DNA of 64,000 bases, from positions 50,434-114,433 of the forward strand of contig JASBRP010000034.1 of the NCBI GenBank assembly GCA_030149365.1. The letters are read 5' to 3'. This DNA comes from Solimonas sp. Lineage in GTDB: Bacteria; Pseudomonadota; Gammaproteobacteria; Nevskiales; Nevskiaceae. The notes below the pieces were generated by a model. That model was not told the DNA's origin. It did no database searches and saw nothing but the letters and a program-made list of their open reading frames with translations. This document shows positions 10,301 to 18,026 of this stretch, in pieces. A program made the translations under genes and the position numbers. Position 1 is the stretch's first letter; the number at the start of each line of letters is the position of its first letter.

Positions 10301-11603
10301 TGTAGCCGGCGAATTTCGGCGACGCCGGATTCAGCGAGGCGGCGCAAGTGTTCCTTTGCGAGCCGGCCTGCGTCTGGAAGGTCACCACGACCGCATCGCC
10401 ATTGATGTCGCTGGCGGTGTTCTGGGTCAGCGTGACGTTGGCGTTGCTGCCGCCGTCGGTATAGCCGGAAGCGCTGGTGATGTTGGTCCTGACCCGCCCA
10501 GCGAGAGTGCTGGCACTGGTCTCATATGAGGTGGCGCCGGCGTTGAGCACTTCGGCGCCGTTGACCTTGATCGAGGTGACGCGTGCAGAGCCGTTCTGGC
10601 TCGAGCAGCCGGTGAGCACGATCGCGAAGGCGACCGAAGCCTTGTTGGCTGGAATGGCGTTCGAGCCCGGAATGGCGGCAGTGAAGAAACGGCCTGGGTA
10701 ACGCGCGAAGGTATAGCTTGCCGAATACAGCGCCTGGCAGCTGCCGGCGGGCGGGCTGGCGGCAGCGGCATTGGCGGCAGTTTTGCACCAGCGCAGCGAG
10801 GCCGGCACATTGTAGGTGGAGCTTTCAGCAGCCTGGCAGTTGCGCAGGTTGATGTTGTCGCAGTACTCGCCCGGTTCGATGGTGTAGTAGTGCGGGCCGA
10901 AGGACTGGCCGGTGGTGATGACCGGCTCCGCCAGTGTTCCGGAGATCAGGCTGCCGGTGCCGGTGGCCTGGGTGTCGCGCCGGGTCGCATAGGTCTTGGT
11001 CGTCCCACCGACCGTGACCGTGCCCGGCAGGATGTAGTTATCGTTGCGGACGCAGTCGGTGTAGTTCGTGTTGGTGCACCATTCCATGTCCGGGAACTTG
11101 GTCACCAGGTTGATGGTGTGGATGGCCTGCGTGCCGTAGGCATCGTTGGGAACGCTGGTCCAGGTGGTGTAGCTGGTGTACGACGTGCCGTCGGCCTTCT
11201 TCGGCGGGGTGTAGGTGATCGCGGGGCTGTAATAGATGGTATTGAATTCGTTGGCCATCAGTGGCGGGTAGCCGCGATAGGTGAACGGACTGCTTGCGGA
11301 GTAGCCGGTATCAGAGTCCACCCAGCAGGCCGTGGCAGTACCGGCGCTGCTGTTTGTGCAGCAGTCGGTCGTGTAGTTGCCGTCGGTGCCCTTGCAGTGA
11401 CCGTTGAAGACATGGTCCGGCAGGCCGTCCAGCAGCATGGACCCCGAGTCATCAAGGATGAACAGCAGGTTGGGCAGCACCGAGTCCGAAGGCGAGGTGA
11501 TCAGCGGTGAATTGGCGATATCGGTCGCCGATGCTGCCGAGGACAGGCCGAGCATCAGACCCGCCGCCAGGGTGGACCAGAACTTGTTGAGTAGTTTTGA
11601 CAT
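7326..11603 (-). CDS. pilY1: type IV pilus tip adhesin / assembly factor PilY1
   Basis: Large secreted pilus-tip protein involved in adhesion, pilus extension and surface sensing. A signal peptide covers residues 1-26 (SSAASA/TD). A von Willebrand A-like domain follows with a MIDAS motif D51-x-S53-x-S55 in FILDDSGSM. The C-terminal PilC/PilY1 beta-propeller starts around residue 965 (VASNDGMLHAFNADDG) and includes VYGGDLLGNMWRFD near 1178. The loop before that motif (D1165 to about 1173) lacks the regular D-x-D-x-D spacing of the calcium loop described in Pseudomonas aeruginosa PilY1. At 1425 aa it is larger than many homologues, with long cysteine-containing insertions in the middle. AGAGG lies five bases before ATG 11603. 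It is the last gene of the minor-pilin operon. Confidence 0.95.
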   Translation of the reverse strand: MSKLLNKFWSTLAAGLMLGLSSAASATDIANSPLITSPSDSVLPNLLFILDDSGSMLLDGLPDHVFNGHCKGTDGNYTTDCCTNSSAGTATACWVDSDTGYSASSPFTYRGYPPLMANEFNTIYYSPAITYTPPKKADGTSYTSYTTWTSVPNDAYGTQAIHTINLVTKFPDMEWCTNTNYTDCVRNDNYILPGTVTVGGTTKTYATRRDTQATGTGSLISGTLAEPVITTGQSFGPHYYTIEPGEYCDNINLRNCQAAESSTYNVPASLRWCKTAANAAAASPPAGSCQALYSASYTFARYPGRFFTAAIPGSNAIPANKASVAFAIVLTGCSSQNGSARVTSIKVNGAEVLNAGATSYETSASTLAGRVRTNITSASGYTDGGSNANVTLTQNTASDINGDAVVVTFQTQAGSQRNTCAASLNPASPKFAGYTDPVPAVPPVPAQYSGRFVRTDIVPSRTSYPKASTRTDCAGSTCTYNEEMTNFANWWAYYHTRAQMMKSSAAIAFSPIGEKYRLGFAEINATSRNRAITTFNTTTKANWYSSLFGSDPSGSTPLQKALARAGRIYAGKLTSSGGNDPVQYSCQQNFTILSTDGYWNSTSGTGTTRDDANAVQVDGSTMVGNQDGSLPEPYKDGNESSNNLADIAAYYYNTDLRTSGFGNCVGAPVPPATVGNNVCENNVPVSGQDSASHQHMTTFTVGLGIPGYMQYQTDYETATEGDFHSIKNAVQANPAGGICSWQSSGACVWPNPTSLLEPRIDDLWHAAVNGRGKYYSARDPASLRDGLTDALAGVSVRTGTAAAATASNPNVVSGDNFIFSSTFESVKWTGQLIRQTIDISTGSLSGGADWSARDQLDTNTSRNIYIFDSSAANKLEPFLWAGLDATQRAYFQTPNINPLSQFCSSGTNCLNSASQAAAAGQNLVNFLRGDSTNEGGLFDSSKYYREREHVLGDIVNAEPAYVKKPVFSYTDSGYSGFKSSKAGRAGTVYVASNDGMLHAFNADDGSERWAYIPTTLLPKLYKLADKNYGVNHEYFADGTPLVSDVYIGGEWRTILVAGLNAGGRSYYALDVTDPAAPKALWEFTDVNMGLTFGRPEISKLKDGTWVVFLTSGYNNSTATGGPSGDGVGYLYVVNAANGSLVRKISTGVGTAAAPSGLAQIRAWADNAEFDNTAQRVYGGDLLGNMWRFDVNGDVGAAGFDAHRLAAVGRPITSRPQLGDVSGTAMIFFGTGLYLGISDLGSSATESFYAVKDTLGTVSYGNPRSDSSFVRQTLTASTCPTGSSICTPGQETRSNSNATVNLAVNNGWYVDWPIGGERSVTDADLQLGTLAVTTNVPASDACTVGGSSYINFFDYRSGKSVSTAQNVSSIKIGNALATRPVLIRLPNNKVLSLVRLSDGTTVVAPTPVEGLAANTRRLSWRELRTQ

Positions 11604-11635
11604 GGCAACCTCTGAATTCGCGATCGGCTACAGCC

Positions 11636-12250
11636 TTACATCGCAATCACGGCCTGCACGAAGCTGACCGTGTTGCGCGGACCCACGGTCCGTACGGTAA
11701 TGCGGTAATACACCTGGCTGGTCTGCAGCAGCGAGACCACGCCGGAGCCCTTGCTGCTGGTGGACGATCCCGCCACCAGCGGAGATACGTCGCAGCCGAC
11801 ACCGCTGGAGGGGTCGCCCTGTGCATTGCAGAGGCGATGAATGACGTAAGAGACGGTATTGCCCGCGCCATCGGCCGCCAGAGTGTTGACCAGGGGAGTG
11901 GCACCGGCCGCCAGTACCGTGGTCCAGTAGTCCTCCCAGGATTGCGTCGCGGCGGGATCGCCGCGCACTGCCGAATAAGCGCTGCCGGTGACGGTGCGGG
12001 TGGTGTAGAGAGTCGTGGGTGTCTGTGCTTGCAGCCAGGCGATTGCCGTTTCCACGCCACGGTCGGCGGAGCCGACGGCAGATTGCTGGAAAGCAAGGTT
12101 GCCGGCGATCAGGTTGCCGGTGTAGGTGGAGCGCATCAGCGAAATGCCGGCAAGGGTCATCATCACGAGCACGATCAGCGCGATGAACAGCACAACGCCG
12201 CCTTGGCGCGAACGCGGTGGCATGTTCGAGGAATATCGCTGGTTCAGCAT
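11636..12250 (-). CDS. pilX: type IV pilus minor pilin PilX
   Basis: Minor pseudopilin that primes pilus assembly with PilV, PilW and PilY1. After a basic leader the hydrophobic helix reads GGVVLFIALIVLVMM and lacks the usual Glu5, as is normal for PilX/GspK-type subunits. SLMRSTYTGNLIAGNLAFQQSA is the conserved start of the head domain (SLMRS then TGNLIAGN). The start at 12250 overlaps the pilW stop as ATGCTGA, the same coupling seen at the first pilin gene pair. ATG at 12223 is an alternative that would give a shorter leader. pilY1 follows after 32 bp. Confidence 0.88.
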   Translation of the reverse strand: MLNQRYSSNMPPRSRQGGVVLFIALIVLVMMTLAGISLMRSTYTGNLIAGNLAFQQSAVGSADRGVETAIAWLQAQTPTTLYTTRTVTGSAYSAVRGDPAATQSWEDYWTTVLAAGATPLVNTLAADGAGNTVSYVIHRLCNAQGDPSSGVGCDVSPLVAGSSTSSKGSGVVSLLQTSQVYYRITVRTVGPRNTVSFVQAVIAM

Positions 12251-13293
12251 CCTGCTTGCACTCCCAGCCAGTTCATGTTGCGTGCGGGCACGGTGGTCTC
12301 GAATACACGGTAGCGGTAGTGTTGCCAGTCCGCGTTACCTGAGAGGCTGATGGCATGGGTCGCGGTGCCGGCCCAGGTCGGTGCCGTGGTAGTGACGCTG
12401 GCCTTCTCGTACTGGATGGCGCGCGCCACCAGGGCGAGGCGTGCAGCGGAAATCCGCCGCCAGCCGCAGGCGGTGGTGGGGGTGGTCTGATTGTAGACGT
12501 CCACCTGTGCGTCCATCGGTGCCGAATTGTCGACTCCATACTGGGCGCGTAGGGCGACCACGTTGGACGCGATGGGGACCCAGATCAACGGGTCGGCCGC
12601 CCCCGCCGCCGTGCTGCAATTGTTCGTCATGTAGTCGCAAGCGGTGAGATTGCCGTTGCGCACCGCGTAGCCCACCACCACCGGGGTGGCGCCGAGATTG
12701 TAAAGAGTACCGCCGGACATGCCGGCTAGCCCGGTAGTGACCCTGACCACCGGCGGGGAACTGGTGACCGCGACGACCCGTTCCATCGCCAGGTTGCAGG
12801 GGGTGGGGCGGGTCTGCAGCGAGGGCATCACCCAATTGTTCACCGCGAAGGAGGTCGGCGTGGTGACCGTGTACTGGTTGGTCGCCGGCTGCTGTACCAC
12901 GTTGGTGCCCTCGGGTGAGCCCCAGGAGCCGCTGTAGGCGATCAGCAGCGTGTCGCTGCCAGCATCGCCCGCCGGGATACCGGCATGGTTGATGATGAAA
13001 GGGGCGAGGGCATTGATCGTCACGCCAGCGCGCAGGGTGACGTTGCAGCCCAGGACCAGCATGGAGTTCATGCCCTGGCCAGCCTGGCGCAGGTCGCGCT
13101 GCACCTGGTAGAGCCCCATGGTGCCGCTGGATTGCGCGTCGCTGGCGCCGCTGGTGGTGCGGCGGTAGCCCTCCGACAAGGAGAACACCCGCATGACCGC
13201 CAGTACGGAAATCATGCCGATGACCAAGCCCACCATGACCTCAATGAGACTCAAGCCGGTACCACGGTGTCGCCGATTGAAAAGCTGGTTCAT
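12244..13293 (-). CDS. pilW: type IV pilus minor pilin PilW
   Basis: Minor pseudopilin of the tip-priming complex. The start at 13293 gives MNQLFNRRHRGTGLSLIEVM, a short basic leader followed by a prepilin-type helix with the conserved glutamate; longer upstream readings are arginine-rich read-through of the pilV region. The 349 aa include the PilW head domain, with several cysteines and SEGYRRTTSGASDAQSSG after the helix (shortened here to its start). Its start lies seven bases after the pilV stop and it overlaps pilX. Annotated by family features and gene order. Confidence 0.9.
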   Translation of the reverse strand: MNQLFNRRHRGTGLSLIEVMVGLVIGMISVLAVMRVFSLSEGYRRTTSGASDAQSSGTMGLYQVQRDLRQAGQGMNSMLVLGCNVTLRAGVTINALAPFIINHAGIPAGDAGSDTLLIAYSGSWGSPEGTNVVQQPATNQYTVTTPTSFAVNNWVMPSLQTRPTPCNLAMERVVAVTSSPPVVRVTTGLAGMSGGTLYNLGATPVVVGYAVRNGNLTACDYMTNNCSTAAGAADPLIWVPIASNVVALRAQYGVDNSAPMDAQVDVYNQTTPTTACGWRRISAARLALVARAIQYEKASVTTTAPTWAGTATHAISLSGNADWQHYRYRVFETTVPARNMNWLGVQAGC

Positions 13294-13300
13294 GTCATCC

Positions 13301-13741
13301 CTACATGATCTGGGTGATGACGGTGTACTGGTGCGCCGCCTCGGCCGCCTTCTCCGCGGGGGACTTCCAACGGACCGTGATCGTGACCCGGCTGCCATTG
13401 ATACCCGCGATGGTGTCTATGACGACCGTCGGAGGATAGGTGGCGGCCCCGGGTAGGGTCGTATCGACCTTGGTTTTCCAGGTAGCGAAGGCCGTGCCCC
13501 CTGGACTGGCGAAGGCGGCGGTGAGGGCGGCGGTGGTGCGGTTGGCTACCCACATCTCGCCGATCAGCTGGTTGGCCAGCAGGCTTGCATCGGTGCGGTA
13601 CTTGGCGGTCGCGGACTCGTTGATCGAAGTGGCCTGCAACGATACCAAGGCCAGGATACCCACTGCGAAGATAAGGATCGCGAACAGGCATTCCATCAGT
13701 GCGAAGCCGCGGACACGGGAACTGCGAAGGCGGCAATTCAT
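13301..13741 (-). CDS. pilV: type IV pilus minor pilin PilV
   Basis: Minor pseudopilin with leader MNCRLRSSRVRG followed by FALMECLFAILIFAVGILAL, the hydrophobic helix with Glu5, typical of PilV. ATG 13741 was chosen because only one base separates it from the fimT stop (TGACATG) and because it gives a normal short leader. The protein is 146 aa. The conserved LANQLIGEMW stretch of PilV follows the helix. It sits between fimT and pilW, as in the Pseudomonas fimU-pilV-pilW order. Confidence 0.9.
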   Translation of the reverse strand: MNCRLRSSRVRGFALMECLFAILIFAVGILALVSLQATSINESATAKYRTDASLLANQLIGEMWVANRTTAALTAAFASPGGTAFATWKTKVDTTLPGAATYPPTVVIDTIAGINGSRVTITVRWKSPAEKAAEAAHQYTVITQIM

Positions 13742-13742
13742 G

Positions 13743-14357
13743 TCAGCAGGCCTCCGCGTCATTGGTACCGCTGCGGTTGGGGTCGCACATCCGGATCTGG
13801 CCGGAGCGGGTGACATTCACCTGTAGGCAGCGCAGGTCTCCGCCCTGACCGGCACAGCCATCCGCTGCGGGGTTGGTGAAGCGGAAGTTGATGCCAGCGG
13901 CGGGGGTCGTGAGTTGGCCCAGGCCGTTGAAGATCGCGACCGACTGCCCGCTGGCGGCATTGCCCTGCAGGAAGCCCGCAACCGTCACGTTGGACGCTCC
14001 CTCGCTGGCGGGCCGCACCTGGATGATCCGCGGTGCGGTTGTATCCGAGGCAGCCGTCGCGCAGGCGCCTGCCGGACTGTCCTGGCTGATCACCCAATTC
14101 CTCCCCGAAGAGCTCAAGGCGCAGCTGTCATCCGCCGTCGAGGTGAGCTGGAAGCGCACGGCGACGTTACGCTTCACCGCCTCCGAGCGCGCCAGTTGTA
14201 GGCCGTTCTGGATGCCCTCGGCGGCGGCACGAACCTGCGAGTTGTTGAAGATGCGGGTAAAGGCCGGCATGGCCATCGACATCAGGATGCCGCCGATCAG
14301 TAGCGACACCATCAGTTCTATCAGGGTGAAGCCTCGATGGCGGAGGCGTCTCAGCAT
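13743..14357 (-). CDS. fimT: GspH/FimT-family minor pseudopilin
   Basis: Minor pilin of the FimT/FimU/GspH type. ATG 14357 gives MLRRLRHRG followed by FTLIELMVSLLIGGILMSMA, a class III signal peptide with cleavage after Gly9 and Glu5 in the mature helix. LQLARSEAVKRN after the helix is the family hallmark. The protein is 204 aa with cysteines near the C-terminus. The start overlaps the upstream pilin stop as ATGCTGA, which suggests translational coupling. FimU would be an equally valid name, since the two subfamilies cannot be told apart here. Confidence 0.9.
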   Translation of the reverse strand: MLRRLRHRGFTLIELMVSLLIGGILMSMAMPAFTRIFNNSQVRAAAEGIQNGLQLARSEAVKRNVAVRFQLTSTADDSCALSSSGRNWVISQDSPAGACATAASDTTAPRIIQVRPASEGASNVTVAGFLQGNAASGQSVAIFNGLGQLTTPAAGINFRFTNPAADGCAGQGGDLRCLQVNVTRSGQIRMCDPNRSGTNDAEAC

Positions 14358-14794
14358 ACGCCACCCTTTTTCGACACCCAGCAATTGTTCGGCGAGGGCA
14401 GGGACCAGCCGGTCGGCACGGCGGTGGTGGAACGGACGTTGTTCTGGTTTACGGTGAAGACGAAACCGGACATCACGCCCTTGCCGGTGGCGACCAGGGT
14501 GAACGCCGTCGCAGTGCTGGTGGAGCAGCTGAAGGTGAAATACTTGCTGACCGCACCATCGTCACAGGCCGGTGCCGAGGCGTAGGTGCGGTTGTCCTGG
14601 AAGAATTGTTCCATGTCCACCTGCCGAACGCCGAGCTGCACGGTGGCTTCCGGGATACGCCCGCGCATGACGTAGCCATTGTAGGCCGGGAGCGCGATCG
14701 CCGAGAGGATGCCCACTATTGCGATCGTGACCACGACCTCGATCAGGGTGAACCCCCGCGCGCCGTTTCCCATATCCCCTGACCTGAAATTCAC
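14351..14794 (-). CDS. type IV minor pilin, PilE-like
   Basis: First gene of the pilus-tip operon. The prepilin sequence GARGFTLIEVVVTIAIVGIL shows the G/F cleavage site and Glu5 and is followed by SAIALPAYNGYVMRGR, a pilin alpha-1 helix. The mature part is short (about 130 aa) with two cysteines bracketing the C-terminal region, as in PilE/PilA. GTG 14794 was chosen because AAGGGGGC lies five bases upstream. ATG 14809 and ATG 14773 are in-frame alternatives. P. aeruginosa places pilE at the end of this operon; here the PilE-like gene is first. The ~245 bp upstream to the tRNA is comparatively AT-rich and should hold the operon promoter, which could not be fixed confidently. Confidence 0.85.
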   Translation of the reverse strand: MNFRSGDMGNGARGFTLIEVVVTIAIVGILSAIALPAYNGYVMRGRIPEATVQLGVRQVDMEQFFQDNRTYASAPACDDGAVSKYFTFSCSTSTATAFTLVATGKGVMSGFVFTVNQNNVRSTTAVPTGWSLPSPNNCWVSKKGGVC

Positions 14795-14994
14795 TGAAGC
14801 CCCCTTCATTATCTTAAGAATTCCACTAAGCAAATACTGAACTGTTTTCTGCCCGATAAGGAAGAGCGCGATGTTTTCAATAGAGAAAAAATAGCCCCCT
14901 GTAGACAAGTGGCGCAAATTCACAGACCAACGGTTGGCCCAGCGCCGTCAATCGGCCGGACTTGAATGGTGAGGCCATGCGGGCAGCCACGACG

Positions 14995-15014
14995 AAACCG
15001 CCCGACAGGCGGGC
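14995..15014 (-). terminator. possible weak terminator after tRNA-Thr
   Basis: About 25 bp past the tRNA 3' end the minus strand has a short GCCCG/CGGGC hairpin with a 5-nt loop followed by GGTTTCG. With only three T residues it is a weak candidate. Confidence 0.3.
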
Positions 15015-15039
15015 AGGGCGGGGAGCGGGGCGGAAGGGG

Positions 15040-15115
<76 letters not shown>

Positions 15116-15133
15116 AAGGGTAGAAGGGCGCGA

Positions 15134-15163
15134 ATTATAGGCGCAAGCCCATGTTGCAAACAA
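15134..15163 (-). promoter_or_regulatory. promoter for tRNA-Thr
   Basis: Minus strand: TTGTTT (15163-15158), 18 bp, then a perfect -10 TATAAT (15139-15134) followed by a GC-rich TCGCGCCC discriminator, typical of stringently controlled stable-RNA promoters. The start would be about a dozen bases before the tRNA 5' end. The promoter lies just after the response regulator stop codon. Confidence 0.75.
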
Positions 15164-15171
15164 TCTTTCGC

Positions 15172-15819
15172 TCAAAATCGCGTGCTGACCAGCCCCATGC
15201 GGGCCGCTTCCAGGGTGGCTTCGGCGCGGCTGGAGATGTTGAGCTTGCGGTAGATCGACTTGATGAAGCCGGCCGCGGTGTTGCGGGTAACGCCGAGCTG
15301 CTCGGCCACTTCCGGCAGCTTGTAGCCCTTGGCGATCAGCACCAGGGCCTCGCGTTCGCGGGTGGACAGGGGGTTGTCCTGGGCGGCTGTTTCGGCTTGG
15401 TCCTGGCCGAACACCCGTAGCAGGCGCTGGGCGATCACCGGCGACAGCGGGGGCTCGCCGGAGGCGATGCCCCGCAGGGCAGCGACCACACGTTCCTTGG
15501 GCTGGTCCTTCAGCAGGTAGCCCGAGGCGCCGGAGCGCAGGGCGGGGAACAGGTGGCGGTCGTCGGCGTAGATGGTGGTGACGACGCACTGGCAATGGGG
15601 CTGGGACTGCGCGATGTCGCGGATCAGGTCCACCCCCGAGCCGTCCGGCAAGCCCAGGTCGATCAGGGCGATGTCGGGGCTGCGCTTTTCGAGGATGGCT
15701 CGGGCCTCGGCCAGGCTGGAGGCCACGTCCACCCGGATGCCGGCGAAGGACTCTTCCAGCACGGCGGCCAGCCATTGGGCCGGCGCCGGCAAATCCTCAA
15801 CCACAAGTCCGGTTTTCAA
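15172..15819 (-). CDS. NarL/FixJ-family response regulator
   Basis: Two-component transcription regulator of 215 aa. The receiver domain has the acidic pocket near E8-D9, phospho-acceptor D54 (IALIDLGLPDG) and conserved K104 (YLLKDQP). A LuxR-type helix-turn-helix covers about residues 148-212 (LSTREREALVLIAKGYK, then GVTRNTAAGFIKSIYRKL). Its ATG overlaps the stop of the upstream kinase by 4 bp (ATGA), so it is surely made together with the two kinases. The signal and the target genes are unknown. The nearby pilus operon and tRNA genes are only neighbours, not proven targets. Confidence 0.93.
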   Translation of the reverse strand: MKTGLVVEDLPAPAQWLAAVLEESFAGIRVDVASSLAEARAILEKRSPDIALIDLGLPDGSGVDLIRDIAQSQPHCQCVVTTIYADDRHLFPALRSGASGYLLKDQPKERVVAALRGIASGEPPLSPVIAQRLLRVFGQDQAETAAQDNPLSTREREALVLIAKGYKLPEVAEQLGVTRNTAAGFIKSIYRKLNISSRAEATLEAARMGLVSTRF

Positions 15820-18026
15820 TTCGAGCCTCCATCAATGAGCGGGAACCGCAACTCCATCCGGAGCCGGTCGGGCGGTACCTGCTGCCACTGGAGGCTGCCC
15901 TTCAGATCCTGCACCCGCATGTCGATATTGCGAATTCCGCGCGAAGGACGCCACCCCGCAACCGGGTGGGTCAGGGCGTCGTGCTCGAAGACGCAGACCA
16001 GGTCGCGGCCAGCAATGCTGATCGTCAGCAGTAACTGGCGGGGGTGCGAGTGCTGCAGGGCATTGTTGACTGCCTCGCGCAGGATGCGCGCAGGATAGCT
16101 GCGTGCCACCACGCTCAGGCGTAGCGCCGGTGCGGTCTGCGGCACGACCACGCTGCAGGGCATGCCGGCGGCCTCGCAATGCTCTTCGAACTGTGCCCGC
16201 CATTCGTTGATGCATTCGTCCAAGTGGAATTCGCGATGGTCCAGCAGGTCGATCAGCGAGCGCACCTCTTCCAGCAGCACCCGGCTGCTGGCGGCCTCGT
16301 CGCTGTCGGCGGTGCTGTGCATGCGGTTGAGCAGGCGCGCTCCCAGGTCCTCGTGCAGTTCGCGGCGCAGGCGGCCGCGCTCCTCCTCGGCGCCGCGGAC
16401 ATAGGCATCCCGCGCGGCCATCGCCTGGCCAAACAGGCCCGACAGGGTCTGGGCGGTCTTGAGATCGTCGGGGTCGAACAGGCGCTGTCCACCCTCGGCA
16501 CCAAACAGCAACAGGGCCTCGGTTCCCGGGGTGGCCGGCAGCGCCAGCACATTGCCCTCATCCATCAACGCGATGGCGGGCACAGACTCGCCTGCGGCCC
16601 GAATCTGCTGTGGCGCGAAAGCCGTCTGCAGCAGTTTCTTCCAGAACTGGATCGGTACCGTGTCCGGGGCTAGGGTCAGCATCAGGGCCGAGGCCTGCGT
16701 ATAGCGGTCGATACGCGAAGCCTGGCGCCCGCGCTGGCGCCGCTGCCACACCAGCCGGCGCAGGGGGTAGTACAGCCAGCCTGCCGCAGCCAGCGAAACG
16801 ACCAGGGCCAGCTTTGGCGACTGGCCCGCAAGATGCATCAGCATGCCGTCCATTACCAGTACCGAGCAGACCGCCGCAAACAGCGCCCAGGCCTCGAACC
16901 ACCAGCGATCGAGGTCGAACAGGCGGTAGCGCGTCAGGCCCAGGGGCATGCACAGATAGCAGGGCAGCAGTAGCCCGAACAGGTAACCCTGGGGGATCAG
17001 GGGGCCCAGGCCCAGCATCAGCGGCAGGAACAGCGCCACGATGAAAAGCCCGCTGCCGGCCACCCAGGAAAACAGGAACCACTTGAGGGCCGCCCGGTCC
17101 GCCGGGTAGTGCTCGGACCGCTGCCATTGGCTCCAGGCCAGCCAGCAGAATCCGGCCATGCCAAACATCACCTGCAGGCGGAACCCGAGATCATGATTGC
17201 CCAGCAACTGCTGGGCATGCAGGCTCCAGATCGCCAGCGCGACACCCGGGAAGAGCCAGGCGAGCTGCGGGCGCCCCAGAGGCTGCGGGTAGTGCCAGAG
17301 CATACCCATCGCGCAGGCCGGGAACAGCAGGCCACCCAGGTGATTGAGCATCGACAACCAATGGAAGAGCCGGCCGTCCAGGGCCAGTTCACGCGTGCTG
17401 TAGATCGCCGCAGTGGCGCAGGTGAGCGATAGCGCCAGGCTGGTCGCCAGATACCACCAGGTCTCGCGCTGCGGCCGGATGGCCACCACGGCTGCTCCTG
17501 CGCTGAGGGCTGCAACGGCGAACAGCATTTGCAGCCAGAACAGGCTCGGCAGGTCCGAAAACTCCCGGCTTGCGGCTCTTGGCAACGGTTCCCAGCGGCC
17601 ATCCGGCCCCTGGGCCTCCAGTTGCGGGTCCTGCAGCAGGCGATGAATCTGCTCCTGCCGGGCGAAGAAGGCCGAGTAATCGGGGTAGGCGTTGAAGTAG
17701 TCCGGCTCCTCGGCCAGATCGCTGGCCTGCAGCCGCAGCACGCGCCCGTCGCGTCCGCGCAGTGCCAACAGCCGCGTGCCGGCATGCCGTTGTTCCGCTG
17801 CCGGCCCATCGGGGGCGACGTACTCCACCACCAATCCCTTGCCCTCGGCAGGCGCCGCCAGGTCCAGGCCCAGCCAGGGCTGATGCGTGGCCAGTTGCAA
17901 GCTCAGCAGCAACTCCGCCACGGCGAGCAGTAGGACCGCTGCCGCCAGCAGCAGGTGGCGAGGCAGCCGCCGCGATACGGCCTGGGCATCGGCGCGGGCA
18001 TCGCGATCAGGGAAGTACAGGCTCAC
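15816..18026 (-). CDS. membrane sensor histidine kinase B (HisKA_3 type, ATP site weakened)
   Basis: Second kinase of the module, 736 aa. One N-terminal membrane helix (about residues 24-45) precedes an extracytoplasmic domain. That domain contains a PDZ-like stretch and the motif YPDYSAFFARQEQI, followed by a block of about seven membrane helices (residues ~150-395). The HisKA_3 phospho-acceptor is H558 in RRELHEDLGARLL. The ATPase N-box is REAVNNALQHS. The G1 region reads FEHDALTH where a D-x-G is expected, and the G2 region SRGIRNI has lost one glycine, so catalytic activity may be low. It shares YPDY, IYSTRELAL and RYRLFDLDRWWF with kinase A, so the two are paralogues. It overlaps both kinase A and the regulator by ATGA. 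Confidence 0.88.
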   Translation of the reverse strand: MSLYFPDRDARADAQAVSRRLPRHLLLAAAVLLLAVAELLLSLQLATHQPWLGLDLAAPAEGKGLVVEYVAPDGPAAEQRHAGTRLLALRGRDGRVLRLQASDLAEEPDYFNAYPDYSAFFARQEQIHRLLQDPQLEAQGPDGRWEPLPRAASREFSDLPSLFWLQMLFAVAALSAGAAVVAIRPQRETWWYLATSLALSLTCATAAIYSTRELALDGRLFHWLSMLNHLGGLLFPACAMGMLWHYPQPLGRPQLAWLFPGVALAIWSLHAQQLLGNHDLGFRLQVMFGMAGFCWLAWSQWQRSEHYPADRAALKWFLFSWVAGSGLFIVALFLPLMLGLGPLIPQGYLFGLLLPCYLCMPLGLTRYRLFDLDRWWFEAWALFAAVCSVLVMDGMLMHLAGQSPKLALVVSLAAAGWLYYPLRRLVWQRRQRGRQASRIDRYTQASALMLTLAPDTVPIQFWKKLLQTAFAPQQIRAAGESVPAIALMDEGNVLALPATPGTEALLLFGAEGGQRLFDPDDLKTAQTLSGLFGQAMAARDAYVRGAEEERGRLRRELHEDLGARLLNRMHSTADSDEAASSRVLLEEVRSLIDLLDHREFHLDECINEWRAQFEEHCEAAGMPCSVVVPQTAPALRLSVVARSYPARILREAVNNALQHSHPRQLLLTISIAGRDLVCVFEHDALTHPVAGWRPSRGIRNIDMRVQDLKGSLQWQQVPPDRLRMELRFPLIDGGSN

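Noticed and set aside
7998..10529. 843-aa plus-strand frame opposite pilY1
   Set aside because: Antisense shadow; pilY1 has the signal peptide, MIDAS and propeller motifs.
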